From assembly GCF_900087055.1 (NCBI RefSeq), contig NZ_LT575468.1:1922001-1986000 (forward strand): a DNA stretch of 64,000 nt. Reading direction: 5' to 3'. Shown in pieces: positions 18,042 through 27,757 of the stretch. The DNA is from Plesiomonas shigelloides (GTDB lineage: Bacteria; Pseudomonadota; Gammaproteobacteria; Enterobacterales; CAMTGL01). The notes beneath the pieces are model-generated. The model did no database searches. It saw nothing but the letters and a program-made list of their open reading frames with translations, and was not told the origin of the DNA. The position numbers were made by a program, and so were the translations under genes. The stretch's first letter is position 1; the number at the start of each line of letters is the position of its first letter.

Positions 18042-20501
18042 ATGGATGCTGTTCATGCCTGCTATCACTGCGGGGAGCCGGTTCCACCCGGTAGCCGCTA
18101 TGAGGTTATTCTGTTCAATGAGCCGCGCGCTATGTGCTGTCCCGGCTGCCAAGCCGTCGCTCAGACCATTGTCGACAGCGGACTGACATCCTATTACCAG
18201 TACCGTACAACGCCTGCATCACGAAGCGAGTTGGTTCCGGACGAGCTGAAAAATCTGCAACACTACGACTTGCCTGAAGTACAAGCCGAATTCGTGCACC
18301 AAAATAACCAAGGCAGTGAAACCCGAAATGAAATCAGCCTATCGCTTGATGGCGTCACGTGCGCAGCCTGCGCATGGCTGATTGAAAAACACCTTGGCCA
18401 AAGCGATGGCGTACTCAGTATTCAGGTCAATGCCACCGCACAGCGCGCATTGCTGCGTTGGGATCCGGCGCGGGTCCGCCTTAGCGAATTGCTGGCGCGC
18501 CTGCGCCGCTTAGGTTACCAAGCCGCTCCGTTTGAAGTTGCCAGCCAAGAGCAGCAATACCGGCGCGAAATGAACAGTTACCTGCGTAAACTGGGGATCG
18601 CCGGTTTAGCCAGCATGCAGGTGATGATGGTCGCCGTTGCCCTGTATCTTGAAATGTTCAGTGATTTGGATACGACCCAGCGTTGGTATTTTCGCTGGGT
18701 TAGCCTCATCATGTCGACGCCGGTGATCCTCTACGCTTCCCTGCCCTTCTATTACAGTGCTTGGCGCAGCCTCAAGGCTCGCACACTGAATATGGATGTT
18801 CCTGTCTCTTTTGCCTTAATTGGTGCCTACATTGCCAGTGCTTACGCCACTATCACCAATCAAGGCGAGGTGTATTTTGAATCCATCACCATGTTTGCCT
18901 TTTTCTTGTTACTGGGGCGTTTTCTGGAGATGCGCGTGCGGCGCTTAGCCACTGAGGCAACCAGCAATTTGCTTAAATTGGTGCCCAGCATCGCCACACG
19001 GGAAAACGGCGAACAGGTGGCAGCCAAAAGCCTCCGCCCGGGCGATCGCATTATTATCCGCCCCGGCGAGCGAGTCCCGGCCGATTCTTGTATTACCGAT
19101 GGAATCAGTGACGTCAACGAATCCATGCTGACCGGTGAATACTTACCGGTGACCAAACAAAAACACGATCCGGTGTACGCCGGTACCGTTAACGGCGAAG
19201 GCAGCTTAACGGCGCAAGTCACCCACACCGGTGCCGACAGCCTGCTGGCATCGATTTTGCGCCTGCAAGATCAAGCGCTGCAGACCAAACCGGCCATTGT
19301 GCTGATTGCCGATCGGATTGCCCGTTACTTTGTGTGGGCCTTGCTGCTGATTGCCGCCATGACATGGTTCGGCTGGCACCTGTATGAGCCCGAAAAAGCG
19401 TTCTGGGTGACGCTTTCCGTATTGGTGGCTACCTGCCCGTGCGCATTAGCCCTAGCTACGCCGACCGCCGTTACATGCGTCATCTCGCGCCTAAGCCAAA
19501 TGGGGCTGTTGGTCCGTAAAGGGCATGCGCTAGAGACCTTATGTCAGGTCAATCGGATCGTACTGGATAAAACCGGCACCATCACCGAAGGGCGCATGTC
19601 ACTGGTGCGCACTGATGTGCTAACAGCACAACGCTCAAGTGCCGATGTACTGGCTCTGGCCGCCGCACTGGAAGCGCACAGCGCCCACCCGATAGCGCGG
19701 GTGTTTCAGCACCTCAGTGATGTCTCGGTGAACTCAGGCTCCCCGAGCGCGTATAGTGCCGAACAAGCAGAAATTGTCACCGGTAATGGTATCCGCGCCC
19801 GCATTAATGGCACGGTTTATCGTATCGGACACTATGATTTTGCTTGCGCAGCGTTGGCCAACACAAACGTTGCTACCACAGAACAGGCTCACCGCCAGCC
19901 TAGCGACGTGCCGGCGGGAGTTTTGCCGGTCTATCTGGCAAATGAAACACAGCTGCTGGCGTGCTTCTGGCTGCAAGACCCATTACGTGACGATGCTTTG
20001 GCTAGCCTCACCCACTTAAATCAGCGCGGCATTCAACTTTCGCTTCTCACAGGCGATCGCTCTGGCGCCGCCGATTACATTGCTGCACAATTGCCGCTGG
20101 CCGATTGGCATAAAGGATTATCGCCACAAGACAAGCTCGATTACCTACAACAACGTCAGCAACAAGGTGAGATAGTGATGATGGTCGGCGATGGCGTGAA
20201 CGATGCGCCAGTCTTAGCCAGTGCGCACTTATCGGTGGCAATGGGAAGTGGAACCGACTTGGCAAAAAACGCTGCTGACATGGTATTGCTGTCCGATAAA
20301 CTGGATCGTTTACCGCAGGCGCTGCATTTGGCACGCCGAACTCGCCGAATTATCCGTGAAAACTTGGCGTGGTCACTCGGCTACAACTTGGTGATTTTAC
20401 CCCTGGCGATCAGCGGCATGCTTCCTCCGTATTTGGCCGCTATCGGCATGTCAGCCAGCTCGCTGATTGTGGTGCTTAACTCGTTGCGTTTAATGAGGTA
20501 G
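18042..20501 (+). CDS. ccoI: CcoI/FixI copper-translocating P-type ATPase
   Basis: An 819-residue P1B ATPase that exports copper for insertion into cbb3 oxidase. The N-terminus has a cysteine-rich domain (CYHCGEP, MCCPGC), then a heavy-metal-associated domain with GVTCAACAW. Further motifs are the actuator MLTGEYLPV, the membrane CPC motif in ATCPCALALATP, phosphorylation DKTGTITEG, HSAHP, and hinge MVGDGVNDAPVLASA. The ATG at 18042 has GGAAG nine bases upstream; a TTG nine bases earlier is less likely. It sits between fixH and fixS as usual. Confidence 0.96.
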   Translation: MDAVHACYHCGEPVPPGSRYEVILFNEPRAMCCPGCQAVAQTIVDSGLTSYYQYRTTPASRSELVPDELKNLQHYDLPEVQAEFVHQNNQGSETRNEISLSLDGVTCAACAWLIEKHLGQSDGVLSIQVNATAQRALLRWDPARVRLSELLARLRRLGYQAAPFEVASQEQQYRREMNSYLRKLGIAGLASMQVMMVAVALYLEMFSDLDTTQRWYFRWVSLIMSTPVILYASLPFYYSAWRSLKARTLNMDVPVSFALIGAYIASAYATITNQGEVYFESITMFAFFLLLGRFLEMRVRRLATEATSNLLKLVPSIATRENGEQVAAKSLRPGDRIIIRPGERVPADSCITDGISDVNESMLTGEYLPVTKQKHDPVYAGTVNGEGSLTAQVTHTGADSLLASILRLQDQALQTKPAIVLIADRIARYFVWALLLIAAMTWFGWHLYEPEKAFWVTLSVLVATCPCALALATPTAVTCVISRLSQMGLLVRKGHALETLCQVNRIVLDKTGTITEGRMSLVRTDVLTAQRSSADVLALAAALEAHSAHPIARVFQHLSDVSVNSGSPSAYSAEQAEIVTGNGIRARINGTVYRIGHYDFACAALANTNVATTEQAHRQPSDVPAGVLPVYLANETQLLACFWLQDPLRDDALASLTHLNQRGIQLSLLTGDRSGAADYIAAQLPLADWHKGLSPQDKLDYLQQRQQQGEIVMMVGDGVNDAPVLASAHLSVAMGSGTDLAKNAADMVLLSDKLDRLPQALHLARRTRRIIRENLAWSLGYNLVILPLAISGMLPPYLAAIGMSASSLIVVLNSLRLMR

Positions 20502-20507
20502 CGCAAG

Positions 20508-20732
20508 ATGGACATTATTTATGTACTGGTTCCGATTGCCATGTTGTTCGTGCTGGTGGCAGTACTGGTGTTTCTGTGGGCGGTGAAATCTGAGCAATTT
20601 GAAGATTTAAATCGCCAAGGAATGCAAATTTTGTTTGAGGAAGATGAGCAGCCTAGCGCTGCACGTCCGGCAGCTAACAAGTCAGATAGCAAAACACAAA
20701 GCAAAAACCCAGATCAGGGGCCATTAGCATGA
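20508..20732 (+). CDS. ccoS: FixS/CcoS cbb3 oxidase assembly protein
   Basis: A 74-residue protein with one membrane helix (IIYVLVPIAMLFVLVAVLVFLWAV) followed by the family motif KSEQFEDLNRQGMQILFEED. CcoS is needed for cofactor insertion into cbb3 oxidase. The stop overlaps the next start (ATGA), giving tight coupling. Confidence 0.93.
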   Translation: MDIIYVLVPIAMLFVLVAVLVFLWAVKSEQFEDLNRQGMQILFEEDEQPSAARPAANKSDSKTQSKNPDQGPLA

Positions 20733-21412
20733 TCACCTTGAGTGCCACCGGAGCAGTATTGGTCGGCTTAGCTGGCGCAGGCCACTGCTTGGGCATGTGC
20801 GGAGGCGTAGCCGCCGCCTTGACCTTTGCTCTACCGGATCAAAACTCGCTCTGGCGTAAAACGGGCTATCTGCTGCTGTACAATATCGGCCGTATTTTGG
20901 CTTATTCTTTAGCAGGCTTACTGCTCGGCGGGCTCTTTGCCTCACTGGCCGATCTCGCCGCCGGCAAAACCTTATTGCTGGTTTTGCGCTTGCTGGCCGC
21001 CGTGATGATGATTGCACTTGGCCTGTACATGGGGCAATGGTGGTTTGGGCTACAACGTTTTGAAGTCCTCGGCCAACATGTGTGGAAACGCGTTAAACCA
21101 CTGGCTCAAGCGATGATCCCACTGAAAAATCCGTTTATGGCGTTGCCTCTTGGCTTTGTCTGGGGTTGGTTGCCGTGCGGATTGGTGTACTCCACTCTCA
21201 CGTGGGCATCGGCATCCGGCAGTGCGCTGTCGGGCGCGGCCATCATGTTGGGCTTTGGCCTGGGCACCTTACCGGCCATGTTAGTGGTCGGACAAGCTGC
21301 GTCTCAGCTGCGAAATTTTCTCTCGGGGATGCTATTTAAACGCACATCTGCCGTGCTACTTTTGTTATATGGCGCACAAACTGCGTATATCGCTATTCAG
21401 CAGTTGACATAG
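20729..21412 (+). CDS. TauE/SafE (DsbD-like) family membrane protein linked to cbb3 maturation
   Basis: A 227-residue protein with about six hydrophobic segments. Near the start the motif [19 protein letters not shown] carries Cys and Met residues suited to copper handling. Mid-protein the segment [22 protein letters not shown] is typical of this COG2836-type group. Genes of this group regularly follow ccoS. Copper export or delivery during cbb3 assembly is a family-based inference. Confidence 0.88.
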   Translation: MITLSATGAVLVGLAGAGHCLGMCGGVAAALTFALPDQNSLWRKTGYLLLYNIGRILAYSLAGLLLGGLFASLADLAAGKTLLLVLRLLAAVMMIALGLYMGQWWFGLQRFEVLGQHVWKRVKPLAQAMIPLKNPFMALPLGFVWGWLPCGLVYSTLTWASASGSALSGAAIMLGFGLGTLPAMLVVGQAASQLRNFLSGMLFKRTSAVLLLLYGAQTAYIAIQQLT

Positions 21413-21442
21413 TTAACAATTCTGCGCTTAAACATGGTAAAA

Positions 21443-21456
21443 TTGACCCATATCAA
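21443..21456. promoter_or_regulatory. FNR box in the fnr promoter
   Basis: TTGAC-CCAT-ATCAA matches the FNR consensus TTGAT-N4-ATCAA at nine of ten positions. It sits 22 bases before the fnr start codon, close enough to overlap the transcription start, a position expected for negative autoregulation as in E. coli. Confidence 0.8.
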
Positions 21457-21477
21457 TGTCAGGTAGTGTTATACGTT

Positions 21478-22227
21478 ATGATCCCAGAGAAAAAGACGAT
21501 ACGACGCATTCAATCCGGTGGCTGTGCCATCCACTGTCAGGACTGCAGCATCAGTCAGTTATGTATTCCTTTCACGCTGAATGAAAGCGAACTGGATCAG
21601 CTCGATAACATTATTGAACGCAAGAAACCGATTCAAAAAGGTCAGGCGCTGTTCAAAGCAGGTGATGAGCTTAAATCCCTGTACGCGATCCGCTCCGGCA
21701 CGATCAAAAGCTACACCATCACCGAACAAGGTGATGAGCAGATCACTGCCTTCCATCTGGCCGGCGATCTGGTTGGCTTTGACGCCATCAATAACATGGC
21801 GCATCCAAGCTTTGCTCAGGCGCTGGAAACCTCGATGGTGTGCGAAATTCCGTTCGAGATCCTCGATGACCTGTCAGGCAAGATGCCTAAACTGCGTCAG
21901 CAGATGATGCGTCTGATGAGCAGCGAAATCAAAGGCGATCAGGATATGATCCTGCTGCTGTCTAAGAAAAACGCGGAAGAGCGTTTGGCGGCGTTTATCT
22001 ATAACCTGTCACGTCGTTTTGCGGCGCGCGGCTTCTCACCACGCGAATTTCGCCTGACTATGACCCGTGGTGATATCGGCAATTATCTGGGATTGACTGT
22101 CGAAACCATCAGCCGTCTGCTGGGCCGCTTCCAGAAGAGCAACATTCTGGCAGTGAAAGGTAAGTACATCACCATCAATGACATTGATGCTTTATCGGTG
22201 CTCGCCGGTAATAATAAACAAGCCTAA
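21478..22227 (+). CDS. fnr: FNR, oxygen-sensing transcription regulator
   Basis: A 249-residue Crp/Fnr regulator that is nearly identical to E. coli FNR. The ATG at 21478 ([10 protein letters not shown]) is chosen over a GTG at 21466 because it matches the known start. Cys20, Cys23 and Cys29 in [14 protein letters not shown], and the later Cys in SMVCEIPFE, hold the 4Fe-4S cluster that senses oxygen. The recognition helix [12 protein letters not shown] keeps the Glu, Ser and Arg that read TTGAT half-sites. It ends the cbb3 cluster and precedes uspE, the same order as in vibrios. Confidence 0.97.
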   Translation: MIPEKKTIRRIQSGGCAIHCQDCSISQLCIPFTLNESELDQLDNIIERKKPIQKGQALFKAGDELKSLYAIRSGTIKSYTITEQGDEQITAFHLAGDLVGFDAINNMAHPSFAQALETSMVCEIPFEILDDLSGKMPKLRQQMMRLMSSEIKGDQDMILLLSKKNAEERLAAFIYNLSRRFAARGFSPREFRLTMTRGDIGNYLGLTVETISRLLGRFQKSNILAVKGKYITINDIDALSVLAGNNKQA

Positions 22228-22369
22228 GCTCACACTTTGTTCTATCTGGGTCAAGGATGATCAAATTCTTGACCCGTATCTCCCCCTCCAGCTGTCTCTT
22301 CTGGTATCTATACATTACGCTTTAGTTATTGTTTTGTAGCGACGGATAACATCTGTGTGGGAGGTATCT

Positions 22370-23317
22370 ATGATTAAATACCGCAACATTCTGGTCGCCA
22401 TCGATCCTAATCAGGAAGCGCAACCGGCACTGAGCCGAGCTTTATACCTCGCCCAGCAAGAAGAAGGCGCGGAAATTACCGCCTTTTTATCCATTTATGA
22501 CTTTTCCTATGAAATGACTTCGATGCTGTCGGCTGACGAGCGCCAAGCGATGCGTGATGGCGTAGTTGGGCAGCGGATCAATTGGGTACGTGACTTACTC
22601 AAAGATTACACCGATACCAACGTGCCGATTCATATCAAAGTGGTATGGCACAACCGCCCTTTTGAAGCAATTATTCGCGAAGTTATTCAAGGCGGGCACG
22701 ATCTGCTGATCAAAGCCACGCACCAGCATGATGGTCTGGAATCACTGATCTTTACCCCAACCGATTGGCACTTGCTGCGTAAGTGTCCGTGCCCAGTGCT
22801 GATGGTGAAAAACAATGAGTGGCGTGAATACAGCAAGCTGTTAGTAGCGGTGAACCTCTCGAGTGATGAAGAGTATCACCAAAGCCTGAACGAAAAGCTG
22901 ATTTGCGAGGCACAAAGTTTAAGCGTGGCGCTGCAACCCGGCGAAGTGCATTTGGTGAACTCGTACCCGTCTACTCCGGTAAATATCTCGATTGATATTC
23001 CTGAGTTTGATCCAAAAGCCTATAACGATGCAATTCGCGGACACCACTTGTTAGGCATGAAGACACTGCGCCAGCAATACCATATCAGCGCCGAATGTAC
23101 CCATGTGGTGGAAGGGCTACCCGAGGAAGTAATCCCAGATGTTGCCGACAAGATTGATGCTGAGTTAGTTATTTTAGGCACCATTGGCCGTACCGGTATT
23201 TCAGCCGCGTTCATCGGTAATACCGCAGAGCATGTGATTGATCGCTTAACGTGTGATTTGTTGGCGGTGAAACCAGACGGGTTTGTTTGCCCAATTACAG
23301 ACAGTTTAGCCAAATAG
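22370..23317 (+). CDS. uspE: Tandem-domain universal stress protein UspE
   Basis: A 315-residue protein with two Usp domains (about residues 1-150 and 155-310). The start at 22370 ([13 protein letters not shown]) has GGGAGG five bases upstream. The second domain ends with [27 protein letters not shown], the usual glycine-rich stretch. UspE is linked to stress survival and aggregation in E. coli, and fnr-uspE adjacency is conserved. Confidence 0.95.
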   Translation: MIKYRNILVAIDPNQEAQPALSRALYLAQQEEGAEITAFLSIYDFSYEMTSMLSADERQAMRDGVVGQRINWVRDLLKDYTDTNVPIHIKVVWHNRPFEAIIREVIQGGHDLLIKATHQHDGLESLIFTPTDWHLLRKCPCPVLMVKNNEWREYSKLLVAVNLSSDEEYHQSLNEKLICEAQSLSVALQPGEVHLVNSYPSTPVNISIDIPEFDPKAYNDAIRGHHLLGMKTLRQQYHISAECTHVVEGLPEEVIPDVADKIDAELVILGTIGRTGISAAFIGNTAEHVIDRLTCDLLAVKPDGFVCPITDSLAK

Positions 23318-23421
23318 CCTCAAGCGCCTTTTAGCTCCGAGTTTGTTAACTGGCAAGTTTAGCTATACCTGTAATTGTATATGCCTTAACGACCACTATC
23401 CCTTAGCTATCCCTTAAAGAT

Positions 23422-23450
23422 AACCGCCGACACATCTGTCGGCGGTTTTT
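23422..23450. terminator. Terminator between uspE and the CDF gene
   Basis: An 11-bp stem (AACCGCCGACA/TGTCGGCGGTT) with a four-base loop and a following T-tract ends uspE transcription. It lies 13 bases from the convergent CDF gene's stop. Confidence 0.9.
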
Positions 23451-23462
23451 ATAAGTATGCGG

Positions 23463-24383
23463 TTATAACCAGCGTGATTCACTGGTAAAACAGAGTGACA
23501 GCCAAGGGTCATTGCCCAGCTCCTCACCCAGCTCATCCCACAACTCTTTGCGGATATGATCCTGACGGTGGATCCCCCAGTCGCCATCGCGGGGCACTAA
23601 GATGTTCACTTCCACCTCGTAGCGCCGGCCTATTTTGGCCAGATGGCTGGAATATTCGATAAATCCGTGACGATTGGCGATCCGCGACAGGGTTTCATCC
23701 AAATGCGCCGAAAGCGGGCTACGCGGCGCAACTAATAATACTTCACTGAGATTACGGCGCAGTACGCTAATCGGGATAAACATCGCCACCAGCGCCAATG
23801 CGGCCACCATCACCGAGTCAATATACACGTTGACCCACGCCAAGCTGGTGCCTTCTAACACTTTAGCCAGCGCAAAACCCAGCAAAATCGTGCAGCTTAA
23901 AATGCCATCCACTAGCCACTCTTTCGCATCCACGCGTACCAGTTCGGAGTTTACCGAGCGTGCGACACGCAATTCAACGCTGTAAACACCAAAACAAAAT
24001 ATAGTCGAGACCAGTGCATACAACAGCGCACTGTCCAGATTGATGACATGACCACCTTGGCGGATAGAAGAGATTGCATTTACAAATGCAAAAATACAGG
24101 TTAGTAAGATCACGCCTCCATTGACCACATTGATCAACGGCTCAAGGTGCGCATATCCATACTGAAAACGGTGATCATCGGGACGGGAAACCAGATAAGC
24201 GGTCAATAAGCCCAACCCGGTCATGCCCATGCTGAGCAAGGAGAACAAGCCATCCATAAAAATGGCGTTGGAGCCAACCAGCAAACCATAACCAATGCCA
24301 AAGCCTGACATCACGATGGTGCCAGCTAACGACAATTTTAATGCTCTGCGTTCCCTAATAAGTGCATGGTTAAGATCAACCAT
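23463..24383 (-). CDS. Cation diffusion facilitator family transporter
   Basis: A 306-residue CDF-family membrane protein with about six transmembrane helices and a C-terminal cytoplasmic domain. Likely metal-site residues are in NAIFMDGLFSLLSMG (first site, lacking the usual His) and VDAKEWLVDGILS. The family exports Zn, Fe, Mn or other divalent cations; the substrate cannot be inferred. The start has an ideal GGAGG Shine-Dalgarno. A terminator-like hairpin precedes the gene in its leader, so regulation by attenuation is possible. Confidence 0.88.
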   Translation of the reverse strand: MVDLNHALIRERRALKLSLAGTIVMSGFGIGYGLLVGSNAIFMDGLFSLLSMGMTGLGLLTAYLVSRPDDHRFQYGYAHLEPLINVVNGGVILLTCIFAFVNAISSIRQGGHVINLDSALLYALVSTIFCFGVYSVELRVARSVNSELVRVDAKEWLVDGILSCTILLGFALAKVLEGTSLAWVNVYIDSVMVAALALVAMFIPISVLRRNLSEVLLVAPRSPLSAHLDETLSRIANRHGFIEYSSHLAKIGRRYEVEVNILVPRDGDWGIHRQDHIRKELWDELGEELGNDPWLSLCFTSESRWL

Positions 24384-24424
24384 AGATGTCCTCCACGTTG
24401 TGTGTTTAAAAAATATATGCCTGT

Positions 24425-24449
24425 AAAAAAGGCTGCTAAGCAGCCTTTT
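24425..24449 (-). terminator. Terminator-like hairpin upstream of the CDF gene
   Basis: The stem GGCTGC/GCAGCC has a three-base loop and six Ts on the minus strand, 42 bases before the CDF start. It may stop read-through from the SIMPL gene or act as a leader attenuator. The 24450-24750 stretch upstream holds no other gene I can support. Confidence 0.7.
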
Positions 24450-24750
24450 CTGATCGTCATTAGCCTACTAAAAGCACAAAACATTTCAATACTGCTGCGC
24501 AACAACTTGATAGTGCCAATTGTTATTACACGCGCCGTTTTGAATGCAAAAAGCCATAACAGCATACGAGAGCCACCCGTACAGGCTCTACTGCATGCCC
24601 TGCCACCCCAGCTCTGACGAGGATTTGAGGCTCTTCAGCGGTATACCGAACTGCATTGCAGATGAAGCGCACTGTCTAGTTGCTGCCACGTTCCTGCGGT
24701 ATAGTCGTGGCGTACCTGATTTGGGTACACCGTTATTTCAGGAGTAAGCC

Positions 24751-24843
24751 ATGACTCGTGAAGAGTTACTTGAATGGGCTGCAATCGAAGCAGCCAAAGC
24801 CAACGGAGTGGCTGCCCTGAACAGTTTTCACGGAAAAGAATGA
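24751..24843 (+). CDS. Unannotated 30-residue small protein
   Basis: An ATG with AGGAG six bases upstream opens a 30-codon frame: MTREELLEWAAIEAAKA followed by NGVAALNSFHGKE. It ends 7 bases before a perfect intrinsic terminator. Residues 3-18 can form an amphipathic acidic helix. Spacing of ribosome site, frame and terminator is what a genuine short gene shows. I do not recognise the protein. It may be a small stress or regulatory protein, or an RNA with a short frame. Confidence 0.62.
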   Translation: MTREELLEWAAIEAAKANGVAALNSFHGKE

Positions 24844-24850
24844 CACCATC

Positions 24851-24878
24851 GCCCGCAGAAACTGCGGGCTTTTTTTTT
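24851..24878 (+). terminator. Intrinsic terminator of the small gene
   Basis: GCCCGCAG/CTGCGGGC with a three-base loop is followed by nine Ts. Strong and + strand only. Confidence 0.92.
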
Positions 24879-24913
24879 GCGCTCGTAGCTTTCAACTTCT
24901 ACTGAAGTAAGAA

Positions 24914-25630
24914 TTAATCGACTAACTGATATTTAATGGTCGTGACTACGCGAATGGTTTTATCGATTTGCTGATCTTCTTGCAGCATCGGTGCGTTATC
25001 ACGAGGCAAAATCTGGAAGACGCCTTGATCGGCTACCAAAATCCGCCCCAGACGACTTTGTGAATCATGGGCAAACTGCTGCGCTGCTTCACGGGCATTT
25101 TTGGTCGCTTCCGCAATCATGGCCGGCTTCAGCGTAGTCAGCCCGTTATACAGATAAACCGGATTACCCGACCCCACACCTTCGTTACTTAAGATCACCC
25201 CACTGTCCACCAGCTGGCTACTTTGCTTGTACGCCTCATCTATTTTGGCGACATCTTGGGTACGCAGCATGATAGTGCGGGTAATGATGAAGCGAAACGG
25301 CACATTGCCATCGCCATATTGCTGTGCATTACGGTCAGTCACATCCATGCCACGAAAGGATACTGCATCCGCTAAACCATTTTTCTGCAAAAAAGCGGTC
25401 ACGGCCGTGTCATCGCGCTGGATCTCATCACGCACCTGCGCCAAATCATTCCCCGCACGCACAAAGCGAATCGGCCATAACGCCAGATCAGCCTTTACAT
25501 CCTGCTCTGCCAGCCCTTTCACGGTTACCGTGCGTACTGGTGCGCGACTTTTCTCTACCCCATAACCGGCTAGCCAACCACCGGCCGCCAAGCCCAGCGC
25601 TACCAGTAGCGCCATCACAATTCGATTCAT
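24914..25630 (-). CDS. SIMPL-domain (DUF541) exported protein
   Basis: A 238-residue protein with an N-terminal signal or anchor (IVMALLVALGLAAGGWLAGYG) and a SIMPL domain (about residues 35-235). The start of the domain reads VRTVTVKGLAEQDVKADLALWPI. The C-terminal part has NAREAAQQFAHDSQSRLGRI, matching the family's helix-rich end. Related proteins (YggE and others) oligomerise in the periplasm and have been tied to oxidative stress, but the function is unsettled. AAGGA precedes the start at good spacing. Confidence 0.87.
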   Translation of the reverse strand: MNRIVMALLVALGLAAGGWLAGYGVEKSRAPVRTVTVKGLAEQDVKADLALWPIRFVRAGNDLAQVRDEIQRDDTAVTAFLQKNGLADAVSFRGMDVTDRNAQQYGDGNVPFRFIITRTIMLRTQDVAKIDEAYKQSSQLVDSGVILSNEGVGSGNPVYLYNGLTTLKPAMIAEATKNAREAAQQFAHDSQSRLGRILVADQGVFQILPRDNAPMLQEDQQIDKTIRVVTTIKYQLVD

Positions 25631-26105
25631 CGTTTCGTATCCTTATTTGTGATTATTTGTTCTGATTCTTGTCTTGCTTGGTCTTTCTACTGTCTTTGCT
25701 GTTCGCTCATCTCATCAGGTCACTTTATCGCTATGCTTAGCCTATCGGCGACGAATATAATACGCAACTTCGTGCGTTACAGCATGCTCAACAATAGGCG
25801 CAGTTGAAGGCATAACGAATGCCAAGTCACTTGCCCGACATCTCGCCATCATGCTTGGTGTCTGCGGGATATACGCTGAGTGCAGATGCGTATTCAGCGA
25901 TTTTTCCACACGTTTTCTACCAGAGCGCAGGAAAACGCATTGGTATTCGCCGCAGAAAACCGTACCATACGCGGCACGCTTTATTGGTGCGTTTTATTGG
26001 CGTGTTTTGAGCGCAACCAGACAGACCCGATAACCGACGGCACGGTAGCGATTGTCTTTGACATCCCCCACCACACCGCCGATTACATACAGTTCGATAC
26101 GATAG
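25631..26105. other. Intergenic region upstream of ttcA
   Basis: This 475-base stretch separates the divergent SIMPL gene and ttcA. Several short overlapping open frames occur on the + strand, but none has a ribosome binding site and their products look like random translation. It presumably holds both promoters. Confidence 0.5.
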
Positions 26106-27044
26106 ATGACTATGACTCAGCCACTGAACCAGAAACAACAGTACAACTTCAATAAACTGCAAAAGCGCCTGCGCCGTGAAATCGGCAATGCCATTGCTGA
26201 CTTCAACATGATTGAAGAAGGCGATCGCATCATGGTGTGCCTGTCCGGCGGTAAGGATAGCTACACCCTGCTGGATATCCTGCGTAACCTGCAGCAAAGT
26301 GCACCGGTGAATTTTGAGCTGGTGGCTGTGAATTTGGATCAGAAGCAGCCAGGTTTCCCGGAAGATATTCTGCCGGCATATCTGGAGAGCATTGGTGTCG
26401 AGTATAAGATTGTCCAAGAAGACACTTATTCCATCGTAAAAGACAAGATCCCAGAAGGTAAAACCACCTGCTCTCTGTGCTCACGTCTGCGCCGCGGTAT
26501 TTTGTACCGTACCGCCACTGAGTTGGGCGCCACTAAGATTGCGCTGGGCCACCACCGTGATGACATTCTGGAGACCATGTTCCTGAACATGTTCTACGGC
26601 GGTAAACTCAAAGGCATGCCACCGAAACTGGTAAGCGATGATGGTAAGCATGTGGTGATCCGCCCGCTGGCTTACTGCCGCGAGAAAGATATCGAGCGTT
26701 TCGCTGAAATTCGTGAGTTCCCAATCATTCCATGCAACCTGTGTGGTTCGCAGCCAAACCTGCAGCGTCAGGTGATCAAAGAAATGCTGCGCGATTGGGA
26801 CAAGCGTTACCCTGGCCGCATTGAAACCATGTTCAGCGCAACCCAGAACATCGTGCCATCACACATGTGTGACAGTAAGCTGTTTGATTTCAAATCCATC
26901 AAATCCGGCAGTGAAGTGATTGATGGCGGTGATATCGCGTTTGACCGTCAGGATATTCCACTGCAACCGGTGGGATTGGAAGAGGAAGAAGACTATCAGC
27001 CGGTAAATGTGGGCGAGCGTCTGGATATCGTTGAGCTGAAATAA
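26106..27044 (+). CDS. ttcA: tRNA 2-thiocytidine(32) synthetase TtcA
   Basis: A 312-residue PP-loop ATPase that thiolates C32 of tRNA. The motif [15 protein letters not shown] is the ATP-binding PP-loop, and the cysteine pairs [11 protein letters not shown] and [10 protein letters not shown] bind the 4Fe-4S cluster. Length is typical. The start may be the first ATG or the one six bases later; neither has a strong ribosome site. In E. coli ttcA lies in the same chromosomal neighbourhood as fnr and uspE. Confidence 0.95.
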   Translation: MTMTQPLNQKQQYNFNKLQKRLRREIGNAIADFNMIEEGDRIMVCLSGGKDSYTLLDILRNLQQSAPVNFELVAVNLDQKQPGFPEDILPAYLESIGVEYKIVQEDTYSIVKDKIPEGKTTCSLCSRLRRGILYRTATELGATKIALGHHRDDILETMFLNMFYGGKLKGMPPKLVSDDGKHVVIRPLAYCREKDIERFAEIREFPIIPCNLCGSQPNLQRQVIKEMLRDWDKRYPGRIETMFSATQNIVPSHMCDSKLFDFKSIKSGSEVIDGGDIAFDRQDIPLQPVGLEEEEDYQPVNVGERLDIVELK

Positions 27045-27072
27045 GCTTGCCTGATGGCCAAATGCCAGAGAC

Positions 27073-27103
27073 AAAAAAAGAGAGCCGATTGGCTCTCTTT
27101 TTT
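27073..27103. terminator. Bidirectional terminator between ttcA and efp
   Basis: A long A/T-flanked stem (AAAAAGAGAGCC/GGCTCTCTTTTT, GATT loop) serves both converging genes. Confidence 0.92.
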
Positions 27104-27143
27104 ATTCAGTGTCGGCATCCGCAAGCGGTATGCGACAGCACCA

Positions 27144-27713
27144 TTACTTGTTGATACGGCGCTTGAATTCGTTGGTACGAGTGTCGATCTCGATCATGTC
27201 GCCGATCTGAACGAAGTCAGCAACAGACAGAGTGTAGTCAGTACCTTTCAGGGTAGCTGGCTTCATCACTTTACCAGAAGTATCACCACGAGCTGATGGC
27301 TCGGTGTAAGCAACTTCACGAACGATAGTCGTTGGCAGCTCTACGCTGATCGCTTTCTCGTTGAAGAAAGTTACCTGGCATACGTCTTCCATGCCGTCTA
27401 CCATGTAGTTCAGCATGTCGCCCAGGTTTTCTTTCTCGATATCATACTGGTTGTATTCGCTGTCCATGAATACATACATTGGATCAGCAAAGTAAGAGTA
27501 GGTGCACTCTTTACGATCCAGAATGATGTCTTCCATTTTTTCATCTGCTTTGAAAACGGTTTCGGTACCGGCACCGGTCAGCAGACCTTTCAGTTTCATC
27601 TTACATACTGCTGCGTTACGACCGGATTTGTTAAATTCGGTTTTCAGCACGATCATTGGCTCGCCGCCAATCATTACTACGTTACCGGCACGGATTTCCT
27701 GAGCAACTTTCAT
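27144..27713 (-). CDS. efp: Elongation factor P, arginine-type
   Basis: A 189-residue elongation factor P that rescues ribosomes stalled at polyproline. The loop tip reads NKSGRNAAV, with Arg at position 32, where E. coli-type EF-P has Lys34 for lysylation. Arg32 is the substrate of EarP, which attaches rhamnose from dTDP-rhamnose. Three beta-barrel domains are expected over the length. AGGA precedes the start. The earP gene lies directly upstream on the same strand. Confidence 0.96.
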   Translation of the reverse strand: MKVAQEIRAGNVVMIGGEPMIVLKTEFNKSGRNAAVCKMKLKGLLTGAGTETVFKADEKMEDIILDRKECTYSYFADPMYVFMDSEYNQYDIEKENLGDMLNYMVDGMEDVCQVTFFNEKAISVELPTTIVREVAYTEPSARGDTSGKVMKPATLKGTDYTLSVADFVQIGDMIEIDTRTNEFKRRINK

Positions 27714-27757
27714 TCGTATATCCTGTGTTCAACAAGAGTTTTAAAAAGCGCAGTATT

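Noticed and set aside
25819-26155. Several short + strand frames upstream of ttcA
   Set aside because: They overlap each other, lack ribosome sites and have no conserved-looking content.
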